From Chryseobacterium gotjawalense (GTDB lineage Bacteria > Bacteroidota > Bacteroidia > Flavobacteriales > Weeksellaceae), in contig NZ_CP124855.1 of assembly GCF_030012525.1 (NCBI RefSeq), positions 1,302,001 through 1,366,000 of the forward strand: a stretch of 64,000 nucleotides of DNA, given 5' to 3'. The translations under genes were made by a program, and so were the position numbers. Of the stretch, positions 18,215-27,272 are shown in pieces. The notes under the pieces are model-generated. The model did no database searches. It was not told where the DNA came from and saw nothing but the letters and a program-made list of their open reading frames with translations. How positions within the stretch are numbered: position 1 is the stretch's first letter; each line of letters begins with the position of its first letter.

Positions 18215-20110
18215 ATGGAAAATTTAGTTTACGCGATTATACTTTTACCACTTGCAGGATTTCTGATCAACGGATTATTCGGAAAAAAACTTCCGAAGAT
18301 GTTGGTAGGAACTTTGGCCACTGCGGTAGTATTTGCTTCATTTATTATTGCTTTGAGTTTATTCTTAAAGTTTAATGCAGATTCACAACCCGTTATTGTA
18401 AGAGCTTTTGAATGGTTCAGGATTAATGGTATTCAAGTGAATTTCGGTTTTCAAATCGATCAGTTATCATTAATGATGATTATGATTATTACGGGAATCG
18501 GATCTTTGATACACCTCTACTCTATCGGATACATGAGTACTGACGAAGGTTTTCATAAATTCTTTTCTTACCTGAATTTATTTATCTTCATGATGTTGCT
18601 TTTGGTAATGGGAAGCAATTATCTGATTCTTTTCATCGGATGGGAAGGGGTTGGATTATGTTCTTATTTATTGATTGGATTCTGGTACAAAAACAAGGAA
18701 TATGGTGCAGCGGCTAGAAAAGCCTTCATCATGAACCGTATTGGTGACTTAGGAATGATTATCGGAATTCTGATGATTGCCTCTCAAACCAATGCTGTCG
18801 ATTACCTTTCTGTTGCGCAAAACTCAGGGAAATTCGAATTAGATTCAACGGTTATTATTTTCATCACCGCGAGTTTATTTATTGGAGCAGTAGGAAAATC
18901 TGCACAGATTCCATTATTCACCTGGCTTCCTGATGCGATGGCCGGACCAACTCCGGTTTCTGCATTGATCCACGCGGCGACGATGGTAACTGCAGGGATT
19001 TATTTAGTAGTTCGTTCGAACTTCCTGTTCTCGTTAGCGCCAACCACGATGGACGGAATCCTCTTCATAGGATTATTAACCGCTTTGGTAGCAGCGTTCA
19101 TTGGCCTTCGACAAAATGATATTAAAAAAGTTTTAGCCTATTCTACCGTTTCTCAGTTAGGATTTATGTTCGTAGCAGTAGGTACTGGCGCTTATACAGT
19201 AGCAATGTTCCACCTGATGACGCACGCGTTTTTCAAAGCGTTGCTATTCTTAGGTTCTGGTTCTGTAATTCATGCGATGAGCGGCGAACAGGATATGAGA
19301 TTAATGGGTGGATTAAAGAAAAAAATTCCAATTACACATATTACTTTCTTAATTGGAACATTAGCAATTTCGGGATTCCCATTCCTTTCAGGGATGATTT
19401 CCAAAGATGAAATCTTAGCAAATGTTTATGGAAGAAGTCCTTATTTATGGGCAGTTCTTTTCATCATTGCAGCGATGACTGCGATTTATATGTTCAGAGC
19501 ATACTACTTAACTTTCCACGGTGAGTTTAGAGGAACGGAAGAACAAAAAAATCATCTTCACGAAAGTCCTTTAAATATGACTTTACCTTTAATGGTTTTG
19601 GCTGTACTTTCAGTGATTGGAGGTTTCATCAACCTTCCGCATTTTATCGGCCACGGCAGCTATGCGAAGTTAGGAACCTGGTTACAGAATATTTACGTTT
19701 ATGATGTAGAACTTCCAGAAGTTCCTTTGATGACAGAAATGATTCTTCTGGGGTTAACTGTTTTAATGTTCTTCGTAGTTTGGTTCATTGTAAGAAACAT
19801 TTACGTTACTAAGAAAAAAATGGCTTTACCGGAAGAAAATTATACCGGCTGGGAGAAACTTTCTACTAAAAAATTATACATCGATGAACTGAATAACGCA
19901 ACATTTGTGAAATTCATCGAGGGTCTTGGTATCGGCGGAAATATGTTTGACAAAGGTATTCTCAAAAGATTTGTAGATTACATCGGTATCGGAGCAGAAG
20001 ATTCTGGAAGAGCCGCAAAAAAGCTTCAGAACGGAAATGTAGAGAATTATGTTCTCATCATGTCTTTAGCCATCGGAATTATTTTAATTGTTAACTTTAT
20101 ATTACAATAG
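18215..20110 (+). CDS. nuoL: NADH-quinone oxidoreductase subunit L
   Basis: The largest antiporter-like proton-pumping subunit (631 residues, about 16 helices). The core has IGWEGVGLCSYLLIGFW near 140-156, LPDAMAGPTPVSALIHAATMV near 238-258 (family hallmark, abbreviated) and LMTHAFFKALLFL near 335. The C-terminal part includes the lateral helix that runs along the membrane arm, then a last membrane helix. It starts 6 nt after nuoK. Confidence 0.97.
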   Translation: MENLVYAIILLPLAGFLINGLFGKKLPKMLVGTLATAVVFASFIIALSLFLKFNADSQPVIVRAFEWFRINGIQVNFGFQIDQLSLMMIMIITGIGSLIHLYSIGYMSTDEGFHKFFSYLNLFIFMMLLLVMGSNYLILFIGWEGVGLCSYLLIGFWYKNKEYGAAARKAFIMNRIGDLGMIIGILMIASQTNAVDYLSVAQNSGKFELDSTVIIFITASLFIGAVGKSAQIPLFTWLPDAMAGPTPVSALIHAATMVTAGIYLVVRSNFLFSLAPTTMDGILFIGLLTALVAAFIGLRQNDIKKVLAYSTVSQLGFMFVAVGTGAYTVAMFHLMTHAFFKALLFLGSGSVIHAMSGEQDMRLMGGLKKKIPITHITFLIGTLAISGFPFLSGMISKDEILANVYGRSPYLWAVLFIIAAMTAIYMFRAYYLTFHGEFRGTEEQKNHLHESPLNMTLPLMVLAVLSVIGGFINLPHFIGHGSYAKLGTWLQNIYVYDVELPEVPLMTEMILLGLTVLMFFVVWFIVRNIYVTKKKMALPEENYTGWEKLSTKKLYIDELNNATFVKFIEGLGIGGNMFDKGILKRFVDYIGIGAEDSGRAAKKLQNGNVENYVLIMSLAIGIILIVNFILQ

Positions 20111-20113
20111 TAA

Positions 20114-21607
20114 ATGTCGTACCTATTATTAACATTACTGCTTTTACCTCTTATAGGCTCAGTATTGGTGTTCGCGTGGAAAAATCCCGCCAGTAAATAT
20201 CTCGCATTAGGAATTGCATTTGCACAAATGTTATTGACCTTTTATATGCTGACCGGTTTCGATTTCAAACCTACCGTTGACGGAGTTTTGCAATATGAAA
20301 TCAATTATCCGTGGTCCAACTATATCAAGAGTAATCTGCATTTCGGGATCGATGGAATGAGTATGCTGATGTTGTTATTAACCAATATTTTAACACCGCT
20401 TATTATCCTTTCTTCCTTTAATGAAAAACCGGGATACAGAAATACTTTTTACGGATTAATTTTATTAATGCAATTCGGTCTAATTGGAGTTTTCACTTCT
20501 TTAGATGGTTTATTATTCTATATTTTCTGGGAAGTAACCTTGATTCCAATCTGGTTGATTGCCGGAATTTGGGGACAGGAAGACAAAAAAATTCAGTTTA
20601 CAACAAGATTCTTTGTGTACACTTTTGTCGGATCCCTGTTTATGTTGATCGGTTTGATCTACGTTTACAATCACTCTGCTTCATTTACACTGACCGATTT
20701 GTATAACGCCGATTTAACCTCAGGAGCGCAAACCGTAATTTTCTGGTTCATCTTCTTTGCCTTTGCAGTGAAGTTACCGATTTTCCCATTCCATTCTTGG
20801 CAACCGGATACTTATACGTATTCACCAACACAAGGTTCCATGTTACTTTCGGGAATTATGTTGAAAATGGCCGTTTATGGTTTACTACGATGGTTATTAC
20901 CAATTACGCCAGAACCTATTTTAGGAATTTCAGGACAGATTGTATTGGTTCTCGCAATTATCGGAGTCGTTCACGGTGCTTTAATTGCCATTATTCAAAA
21001 TGATTCAAAAAGATTAATTGCCTATTCTTCTCTATCTCACGTTGGTTTAATGACTGCCGGTATTATGGCGTCTGCAATCTTGACGGTGAAAGGAACTTTG
21101 ATGATTGAAGGTGGCGAAGGAGCGTTGATTCAATCATTTGCTCACGGGATCAACGTAGTAGGACTATTCTACTGTGCTGATATTCTTTACAAAAGATTCA
21201 AAACCAGAGACATCCGACAAATGGGTGGTTTGGCAAGAGTCGCACCGAAATTCGCCGTTTTATTCATGGTCATTTTATTAGGATCAATTGCGCTTCCATT
21301 AACCAACGGATTCGTGGGAGAATTTATCTTAATCAAATCGATTTTCGATTACAGTATTATCGCCGCGGTGATTGCCGGAACAACCATGATTTTCTCCTCA
21401 GTTTACCTTTTCAGATTTTATGCAAAAGCCATGTTTGGAGAAGGTGACGAAGAAGTATTGGCAAGCGCAGGAGATTTAACCGGTGTTGAATTTTCGGTAT
21501 TGGCAAGTTTGGTTGTTTTTGTAATATTCTTAGGAATATTCCCGCAGCCAATCCTCGATATGGTGAACAGTTCGTTGAAGTTTATTTTCACTTCAATGAT
21601 GAATTAA
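20114..21607 (+). CDS. nuoM: NADH-quinone oxidoreductase subunit M
   Basis: Antiporter-like proton-pumping subunit (497 residues, about 14 helices). Key features include LFYIFWEVTLIPIWLIAG near 136-153 with the conserved Glu, FAVKLPIFPFHSWQPD near 218-233 and SSLSHVGLM near 304-312. The start is 3 nt after nuoL. A tandem repeat lies in the 84-nt gap to nuoN. Confidence 0.97.
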   Translation: MSYLLLTLLLLPLIGSVLVFAWKNPASKYLALGIAFAQMLLTFYMLTGFDFKPTVDGVLQYEINYPWSNYIKSNLHFGIDGMSMLMLLLTNILTPLIILSSFNEKPGYRNTFYGLILLMQFGLIGVFTSLDGLLFYIFWEVTLIPIWLIAGIWGQEDKKIQFTTRFFVYTFVGSLFMLIGLIYVYNHSASFTLTDLYNADLTSGAQTVIFWFIFFAFAVKLPIFPFHSWQPDTYTYSPTQGSMLLSGIMLKMAVYGLLRWLLPITPEPILGISGQIVLVLAIIGVVHGALIAIIQNDSKRLIAYSSLSHVGLMTAGIMASAILTVKGTLMIEGGEGALIQSFAHGINVVGLFYCADILYKRFKTRDIRQMGGLARVAPKFAVLFMVILLGSIALPLTNGFVGEFILIKSIFDYSIIAAVIAGTTMIFSSVYLFRFYAKAMFGEGDEEVLASAGDLTGVEFSVLASLVVFVIFLGIFPQPILDMVNSSLKFIFTSMMN

Positions 21608-21657
21608 TAAAATTAATAATTAAGAAATAAAGAGATCGAGACCAGGACAAAATCTAA

Positions 21658-21687
21658 AATCTCAAATCTATAAATCTCAAATCTATA
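21658..21687 (+). repeat. Tandem 15-bp repeat before nuoN
   Basis: Two perfect adjacent copies of AATCTCAAATCTATA end 4 nt before the nuoN ATG, so this stretch replaces any Shine-Dalgarno sequence. It looks like a slipped-strand duplication in a spacer. Confidence 0.85.
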
Positions 21688-21691
21688 CTCA

Positions 21692-23071
21692 ATGAGCGTT
21701 TTAATAATTATATTCCTTACCGCAGTTATCGCATTATTTGCGGGTGTTTTTGAACAGGGAAAATTCTCAAGATACATTGGTATTTTGGGACTGATGATTG
21801 CTTTTTATGTCAGTTTCTTACCGGAAATTTCATTCTTCAGCCAATACCAACACATGTTTGAGTTTGGCGCCAATGCTGCATTATTCACTAAAATAGCGAT
21901 TGTTATTACAATCTTGTTATTCTTTCTGGGAGGATTTTCTTTCAGCAATCACCGCAATCACCAGTCAGAATTATATGCGCTGATGTTATTTTCACTCTGC
22001 GGAGGAATCATTTTATTTGGATTTCAAAATTTAGTGACCTTATTTTTAGGAGTCGAAATCCTTTCAATTCCACTTTATGTTTTAGCAGGAAGTAACAAAA
22101 CCGATTTACGGTCCAATGAAGCTTCTATAAAATATTTCCTGATGGGCGCTTTTGCCACAGGATTCCTTTTATTCGGTGTCGCCCTGATTTACGGAAGCAG
22201 CGGAAGTTTTGATCTCTATAAAATCCACGAATTTGCCGTTGTAAATCCTAAAAACTTAATGTTTATTTTAGGTGCGGTTTTAATGTTAGTCGCTTTAGCT
22301 TTTAAAGTTTCTCTTGCGCCTTTCCACATGTGGAGTCCGGATGTGTATCAAGGTTCGCCTTCACTCATCACCGCCTTTATGATGTCGGTGGTAAAGATCG
22401 CTTCCTTCTTTGCTTTCTTTAAATTAATGACCATCGGCTTCCTGGGAATTACCGGAGAATGGATCAATATTATCGGTGTTTTAATTATCATTACTTTATT
22501 CCTGGCCAATGTCATGGGATTAGCACAAACCAACGTAAAAAGAATGTTGGCCTACTCTTCCGTTTCTCACGTGGGATATTTATCTTTGATTTTCTACGGA
22601 ATGAACAGTCTGTCAAGTTATAATCTTGCTTTCTACTTATTCGCTTATTCCTTAGCAACGGTGGGCGTTATGATGTGTCTGATCTGGGTAGAAAAACTGA
22701 AAAGAGAAACATCTTACACCGCATTTAATGGCTTGGCACACACAGAACCAATTCTTGCGGTTGCTGCAACAGTATCATTATTATCAATGGCCGGAATTCC
22801 ATTAACAGCGGGATTCATGGGGAAATTTTCGATTTTTGCCCAAGCGATTGATCAAGCACCATTTTTAGTTTTAGTAGCTGTTTTGGGCTCTGCAATTTCA
22901 ATTGCCTACTATCTCCGTTTGATCATGGCCATGTTCTTCCCGAAAGAAAGCAGTTTCAAAACCTCAGAAAGAGTTTCCTTAACTTACAATATTGTGGCGG
23001 TTTTCATCATCTTCGCTTTAGTAACGATGGGTGTTTTCCCGGATTTGTTTGCGAAACAATTTGGACTGTAA
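21692..23071 (+). CDS. nuoN: NADH-quinone oxidoreductase subunit N
   Basis: Antiporter-like proton-pumping subunit (459 residues, about 14 helices), last gene of the complex I cluster. Signatures: FLGVEILSIPLYVLAG near 118-133, FKVSLAPFHMWSPDVYQGSP near 205-224 and YSSVSHVGYL near 288-297. It is followed by an intrinsic terminator, which fixes the 3' end of the operon. Confidence 0.97.
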   Translation: MSVLIIIFLTAVIALFAGVFEQGKFSRYIGILGLMIAFYVSFLPEISFFSQYQHMFEFGANAALFTKIAIVITILLFFLGGFSFSNHRNHQSELYALMLFSLCGGIILFGFQNLVTLFLGVEILSIPLYVLAGSNKTDLRSNEASIKYFLMGAFATGFLLFGVALIYGSSGSFDLYKIHEFAVVNPKNLMFILGAVLMLVALAFKVSLAPFHMWSPDVYQGSPSLITAFMMSVVKIASFFAFFKLMTIGFLGITGEWINIIGVLIIITLFLANVMGLAQTNVKRMLAYSSVSHVGYLSLIFYGMNSLSSYNLAFYLFAYSLATVGVMMCLIWVEKLKRETSYTAFNGLAHTEPILAVAATVSLLSMAGIPLTAGFMGKFSIFAQAIDQAPFLVLVAVLGSAISIAYYLRLIMAMFFPKESSFKTSERVSLTYNIVAVFIIFALVTMGVFPDLFAKQFGL

Positions 23072-23093
23072 AACCAAATTACCATATAATATT

Positions 23094-23122
23094 AAACGTA
23101 ATTCTTCTGAGTTGCGTTTTTT
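23094..23122 (+). terminator. nuo operon terminator
   Basis: The 8-bp stem AAACGTAA/TTGCGTTT (one G-T pair) with a 10-nt loop is followed by T residues, 22 nt after the nuoN stop. Confidence 0.75.
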
Positions 23123-23127
23123 ATTTC

Positions 23128-23176
23128 ATATGGTTTAATCATTTGATTAATTAATTTGTTTAATTCATTTGTTTAA
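23128..23176 (+). repeat. 13-bp tandem repeats upstream of tetR-type gene
   Basis: Three copies of ATTTGnTTAA start at 23141, 23154 and 23167, exactly 13 bp apart; a weaker fourth (9/13 match) begins at 23128. The last copy supplies the TTTG of the likely -33 element, so a protein bound here could control the downstream gene. Confidence 0.7.
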
Positions 23177-23200
23177 ATCAAAAAAATAATGCTAACTTTA
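23168..23200 (+). promoter_or_regulatory. Promoter of TetR-type regulator
   Basis: TTTG (23168-23171), 21-nt spacer, TAACTTTA (23193-23200), close to the Bacteroidota TTTG-N19/21-TAnnTTTG pattern. It lies 17 nt before the start codon. Confidence 0.5.
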
Positions 23201-23217
23201 CTTTAGATTAAAAAGAT

Positions 23218-23814
23218 ATGAAATCAGACGAGCTTTCTTCCGAAGACAAAATATTACTCGCAGCCTCTAAAATATTTACCGAAAAAGGTTTTTCCGGAAC
23301 CAGAACGCGCGATATCGCTGAAGAAGCTGGAATTAATGTGGCGCTTCTCAATTATTATTTCCGAACCAAAGAGAAATTATTTGAACAGGTCATGAAAGTG
23401 AAAATCGTTTTGCTTTTCGGAAAAATTATTCCAATCATTACGAACGAGAAAACGTCATTAGATGAAAAACTCGACTTGGCAAGTGCAAAATATTTCGAGA
23501 TTCTGTCTGAAAACCCTAATCTTCCCATCTTTGTTTTGAGCGAAATTCAAAAGAAAACATCAGATGTGAAATCAATTCTTCCCTTTGACAAAGTATTGAA
23601 AAACTCATTCATCATAAGACAGATTCAAGAGCGCAAACCTGAAATCGATCCTTTTCATTTTCTATTGAACTTTTTAAGCATGACCGTTTTCCCATTTTTA
23701 GGAAAACCCATTTTACAGTCATTTGATTTAATGGATGACGCTGAATTTCAGAAATTCGTGGAAGAAAGAAAAACTCTTGTTCCAATGTGGATGAAAATGA
23801 TGCTAAATCATTAA
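23218..23814 (+). CDS. TetR/AcrR family transcriptional regulator
   Basis: A 198-residue regulator. The N-terminal helix-turn-helix (about 12-57) reads KIFTEKGFSGTRTRDIAEEAG and then NVALLNYYFRTKEKLF, typical of TetR. The C-terminal part is the ligand and dimer domain. It is the first gene of a seven-gene export locus and very likely controls it, as CecR does for ybhGFSR in E. coli (analogy, not proven here). The tandem repeats just upstream are candidate binding sites for this or another regulator. Confidence 0.88.
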   Translation: MKSDELSSEDKILLAASKIFTEKGFSGTRTRDIAEEAGINVALLNYYFRTKEKLFEQVMKVKIVLLFGKIIPIITNEKTSLDEKLDLASAKYFEILSENPNLPIFVLSEIQKKTSDVKSILPFDKVLKNSFIIRQIQERKPEIDPFHFLLNFLSMTVFPFLGKPILQSFDLMDDAEFQKFVEERKTLVPMWMKMMLNH

Positions 23815-23849
23815 AATACCTGCGCACCATTTTTTTAAATTGATTAAAA

Positions 23850-25097
23850 ATGAGAATTTTAAAATATCTATTGCTCTTCCTTTTCGTTTCGGTTAATGCC
23901 CAGACATTGACTTTGGAAGAATGTTACGGTTTGGCGAAACAAAATTATCCGCTCATCAAAAGAAATAATTTAATTGCCAAAACAAAGGAATACAATCTGC
24001 AGAATGCCGCAAAAGGCTGGCTTCCACAAATCCAGATAACCGGACAGGCTACTTATCAGAATGATGTTACGCAATTGCCCATTCAAATTCCTAATTTCAC
24101 CATTAATCGAGTCAGTAAAGACCAATATAAAGTGTACGCAGATGTTCAGCAAAATATGTACGACGGCGGAATGATTGCCAATCAAAAGAAAATGGCTATC
24201 GTAAATTCAGACATCGAATTGCAGAAAACCGAAGTCGAAATTGATCAATTGGAAGTAAGAATCAACCAGATTTATTTCGGAATTCTACAAACCGACGAAC
24301 AAATCCAGCAAACAGAACTCACAAAATCCGACCTTTTAAACGGATTAAAAAAAGCAGAAGCACAACTGCAGAATGGTGCTATCTATAGAAGTAACGTGGA
24401 TGTTCTGAAAGCTCAACTCATCAATTTGGAACAGAAACAGTTGGAACTTCAAAGTATGAAAAAAAGTTTCTTACAGATGCTTTCCCTTTTTATTCAAAAA
24501 AAACTAGACGAAAATACTGAACTACAAAGACCGCAAAAAATCCTCATCCCTGAACAGAATAAACGCGCAGAACTAAAACTTTTCGATTTGCAGAAACTGG
24601 CTTTAGAAGACCAAAAATCATTGATTAATTCTAAAAACACACCGAAGTTAGGCGCATTTTTCCAGGGCGGTTACGGAAAACCGGGTTTCAATATGCTGAA
24701 AAATGAATTCGATATTTTCTATATCGGCGGTTTGCGTTTGAATATTCCCATCTCGGGATTTTATACCCGGAAAAACGATTTGGCTTTAATCCAAAACCGA
24801 CAACAGGAAATCGACGTACAGAAAGAAAACTTCCTTTTCAATCTCCAGTTCGAAACCATTCAGAACAATAACGATCTGGATAAAATCCAGGAGTTTATTA
24901 ATAAGGACGATGAACTCATCATCCTGCGCGAAAGCATTAAAAAAGCTTCTTTGGCTCAGCTTGCAAACGGCGTTATCACAACAAGCGATTATCTGCGGGA
25001 AGTCAATGAACTCGACCGCGCTAAAAACCAGAAAATCACTCACGAAATCCAATATCTCTTAACGCAGTACAATCTGAAAGCGCATCTTAATCAATGA
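23850..25097 (+). CDS. TolC family outer membrane efflux protein
   Basis: A 415-residue outer-membrane factor with a signal peptide (cleavage near VNAQ, about residue 18). It has the two-fold repeated coiled-coil architecture of TolC: a TLEECYGLAKQNYPLI start, long Gln/Lys-rich heptad regions, and YQNDVTQLP-like barrel strands. It forms the outer-membrane exit duct. It is 35 nt after the TetR gene and 74 nt before the adaptor gene, all same strand, so it is part of the ABC export system. Confidence 0.9.
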   Translation: MRILKYLLLFLFVSVNAQTLTLEECYGLAKQNYPLIKRNNLIAKTKEYNLQNAAKGWLPQIQITGQATYQNDVTQLPIQIPNFTINRVSKDQYKVYADVQQNMYDGGMIANQKKMAIVNSDIELQKTEVEIDQLEVRINQIYFGILQTDEQIQQTELTKSDLLNGLKKAEAQLQNGAIYRSNVDVLKAQLINLEQKQLELQSMKKSFLQMLSLFIQKKLDENTELQRPQKILIPEQNKRAELKLFDLQKLALEDQKSLINSKNTPKLGAFFQGGYGKPGFNMLKNEFDIFYIGGLRLNIPISGFYTRKNDLALIQNRQQEIDVQKENFLFNLQFETIQNNNDLDKIQEFINKDDELIILRESIKKASLAQLANGVITTSDYLREVNELDRAKNQKITHEIQYLLTQYNLKAHLNQ

Positions 25098-25171
25098 TTA
25101 AGTGTTTGAATATTTGAATGTTTGAGTTCTAAAATGAACGGCAATTTTATTTAAAAATCAAAAAACTTCTC

Positions 25172-26143
25172 ATGAAAAAATATATTTTCTTAATAACTGC
25201 TCTCACGCTCTTTTCCTGCAGGAATGTAGATCATAAGTACGATGCTTCGGGCACTTTCGAGGCCGATGAAGTCATGGTCAGTGCCAAAGCCAATGGCACC
25301 ATCACCCGACTGAATGTGGAAGAAGGCCAACAGCTTACCAAAAATCAAAACGTTGGGGAAATCGATCCGAAATCGGTCGAATTACAGAAAGCGCAGGTTA
25401 TCGCAAGTCTCGATGCAATCGGGGAAAAAACCAATTCGGCAGTTCCTCAGATTCAGGTTTTACAGTCGCAGTATCATTCTCAAAATGCCAATATTTCGGT
25501 ATTAAAGGAACAGTTGCAAAACGCAGTCAGAGAGCGAAACAGAACAGCGAATCTTGTCCGTGAAGATGCGGCAACCAGAAAACAACTCGACGATGCAAAC
25601 GGGCTCACCGATGTTATTCAAAAACAAATTGCAGCAGCACAAACTCAACTGACAACGCTCAATCAACAAATCTCCGCAGCTAAAGAAAATGTTGCCATTC
25701 AAAACAGAGCAGTTTTAAGTGAAAGAAAACCAACAGAAAAAAAAGTTGAACAGATCGATGAACTGCTGAAAAACAACACCATTGTAAGTCCCATTTCCGG
25801 AATGGTTCTGACGAAATATTCCAGTGAAGGTGAGTTTGCCACGGTGGGAAAACCAATTTTCAAAATGGCCGGTCTCGACCTGATGACTTTAAAAACATTT
25901 ATCACCGGCGATCAGTTGCCAAAAATAAAAACCGGTCAGCAAGTCAAAGTCTTACTCGACAAAGGCGACGGAAAAACCAGCGAAGTTCCCGGAACCGTTT
26001 ACTGGATAAGTTCCAAAGCCGAGTTTACGCCAAAAACAATTCAAACCAAAAACGAAAGAGCGAACTTGGTTTATGCCGTAAAAGTTCATGTAAAAAATGA
26101 TGGTTATCTAAAAATCGGAATGTACGCCGACGTGAAGTTTTAA
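25172..26143 (+). CDS. HlyD-family periplasmic adaptor (lipoprotein)
   Basis: A 323-residue membrane-fusion protein. A lipobox (LFSC) near residue 16 predicts a lipoprotein anchored to the inner membrane. The lipoyl half-motifs are split (VSAKANGTITRLNVEEGQ near 32-49; NNTIVSPISGMVLTKYS near 200-216) around a coiled coil (about 70-185). It bridges the ABC transporter to the TolC protein. E. coli YbhG holds the same position in the comparable operon. Confidence 0.88.
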   Translation: MKKYIFLITALTLFSCRNVDHKYDASGTFEADEVMVSAKANGTITRLNVEEGQQLTKNQNVGEIDPKSVELQKAQVIASLDAIGEKTNSAVPQIQVLQSQYHSQNANISVLKEQLQNAVRERNRTANLVREDAATRKQLDDANGLTDVIQKQIAAAQTQLTTLNQQISAAKENVAIQNRAVLSERKPTEKKVEQIDELLKNNTIVSPISGMVLTKYSSEGEFATVGKPIFKMAGLDLMTLKTFITGDQLPKIKTGQQVKVLLDKGDGKTSEVPGTVYWISSKAEFTPKTIQTKNERANLVYAVKVHVKNDGYLKIGMYADVKF

Positions 26144-26339
26144 AAATAAAAAATTAACCATGAAGTTACAAAAATGCAATGTAAAACTTCAATCACAAAA
26201 ATTCGTAACAGGAAGCTTTCATTAAAACCAAAACTTTTACAGTCTTTTGACTCACTGAAATATACAGTTAACTTTTGTCTCTTTTGCGGTAAAAAAAATT
26301 TAGATATAATCCTACATCCAGCACCAAACATCCATCATC
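26144..26339 (+). other. Intergenic spacer with dispersed repeat copy
   Basis: The 196-nt gap contains no credible gene. Its right part (about 26270-26310) reads ACTTTTGTCTCTTTTGCGG then TAAAAA and is nearly repeated at 55296-55330 upstream of the rhodanese gene. Confidence 0.6.
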
Positions 26340-27272
26340 ATGAAATCAATCACCGTCAATAACCTCGTAAAAACCTACGGCAAAGGAAAAGAAAAAATCC
26401 TTGCGGTTGACGACGTGAGCTTCGGCGTTGACCACGGCGAAATATTCGGATTGATCGGTCCCGATGGTGCCGGCAAAACTTCCATATTCAGAATGCTGAC
26501 CACGCTTCTTTTGCCCAACTCCGGTTCTGCAACCATTGAGGATTTTGACATGGTAAAAGATTATAAAAAAATCAGAAATATCCTGGGATATATGCCCGGA
26601 AAATTTTCGCTCTATCAGGATTTAACCGTTGAAGAAAATCTGAAATTTTTCGCCAGCGTTTTCAATTCAACCATCGAAGAAAACTACGGTTTAATCAAAG
26701 ATATTTATATTCAGATCGAACCTTTTAAAACCCGGAGAGCCGGACAATTATCGGGCGGTATGAAACAGAAACTCGCCTTGTGTTGCGCCCTAATTCACAA
26801 ACCGAAAGTTTTATTTCTCGATGAACCTACGACCGGAGTTGATCCCGTTTCGCGAAAAGAATTCTGGGAAATGCTCAAACGTCTGCAAACGCAGGGAATC
26901 ACCATGGTCGTCGCTACGCCTTATATGGATGAAGCTTCTCTCTGCGACCGAATCGCTTTAATGCAAAACGGAAAAATCCTGTCCATTGCAACGCCTGAAA
27001 ACATCAGCAACTCCTACCCTGACTTATTATTTGAAGTAAAAGCGGGCCGGACTTCTGAAGTTTTAAAAGCGCTGGAAAATTTCAAACAGAAAAAAAACGC
27101 CTATGCATTTGGTGAATTCGTGCATTTAAGCGCAGACCAGAACAGCAAGTTCGAAATCGGTTCCATCTATCAATTTTTAAAAAATAAAGGATTTGAAAAT
27201 ATAGAAGTCACAGCCATAAAAGCAAATACCGAAGACAGTTTCATACAGCTTCTTTCAAATGAAAACCATTAA
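26340..27272 (+). CDS. ABC transporter ATP-binding protein (first NBD)
   Basis: A 310-residue ATPase. Walker A GPDGAGKTS is near residue 40-48, the signature is LSGGMKQK near 137-144, Walker B VLFLDEPT near 156-163. The switch region reads ATPYMDEA, so the H-loop His usually found in THYMDEA is replaced by Pro. The second ATPase next door lacks the signature instead, so the two appear to form a heterodimer with one consensus ATP site. The locus matches ybhF split into two genes. The gene overlaps the next by 14 nt if that starts at 27259. Confidence 0.92.
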   Translation: MKSITVNNLVKTYGKGKEKILAVDDVSFGVDHGEIFGLIGPDGAGKTSIFRMLTTLLLPNSGSATIEDFDMVKDYKKIRNILGYMPGKFSLYQDLTVEENLKFFASVFNSTIEENYGLIKDIYIQIEPFKTRRAGQLSGGMKQKLALCCALIHKPKVLFLDEPTTGVDPVSRKEFWEMLKRLQTQGITMVVATPYMDEASLCDRIALMQNGKILSIATPENISNSYPDLLFEVKAGRTSEVLKALENFKQKKNAYAFGEFVHLSADQNSKFEIGSIYQFLKNKGFENIEVTAIKANTEDSFIQLLSNENH

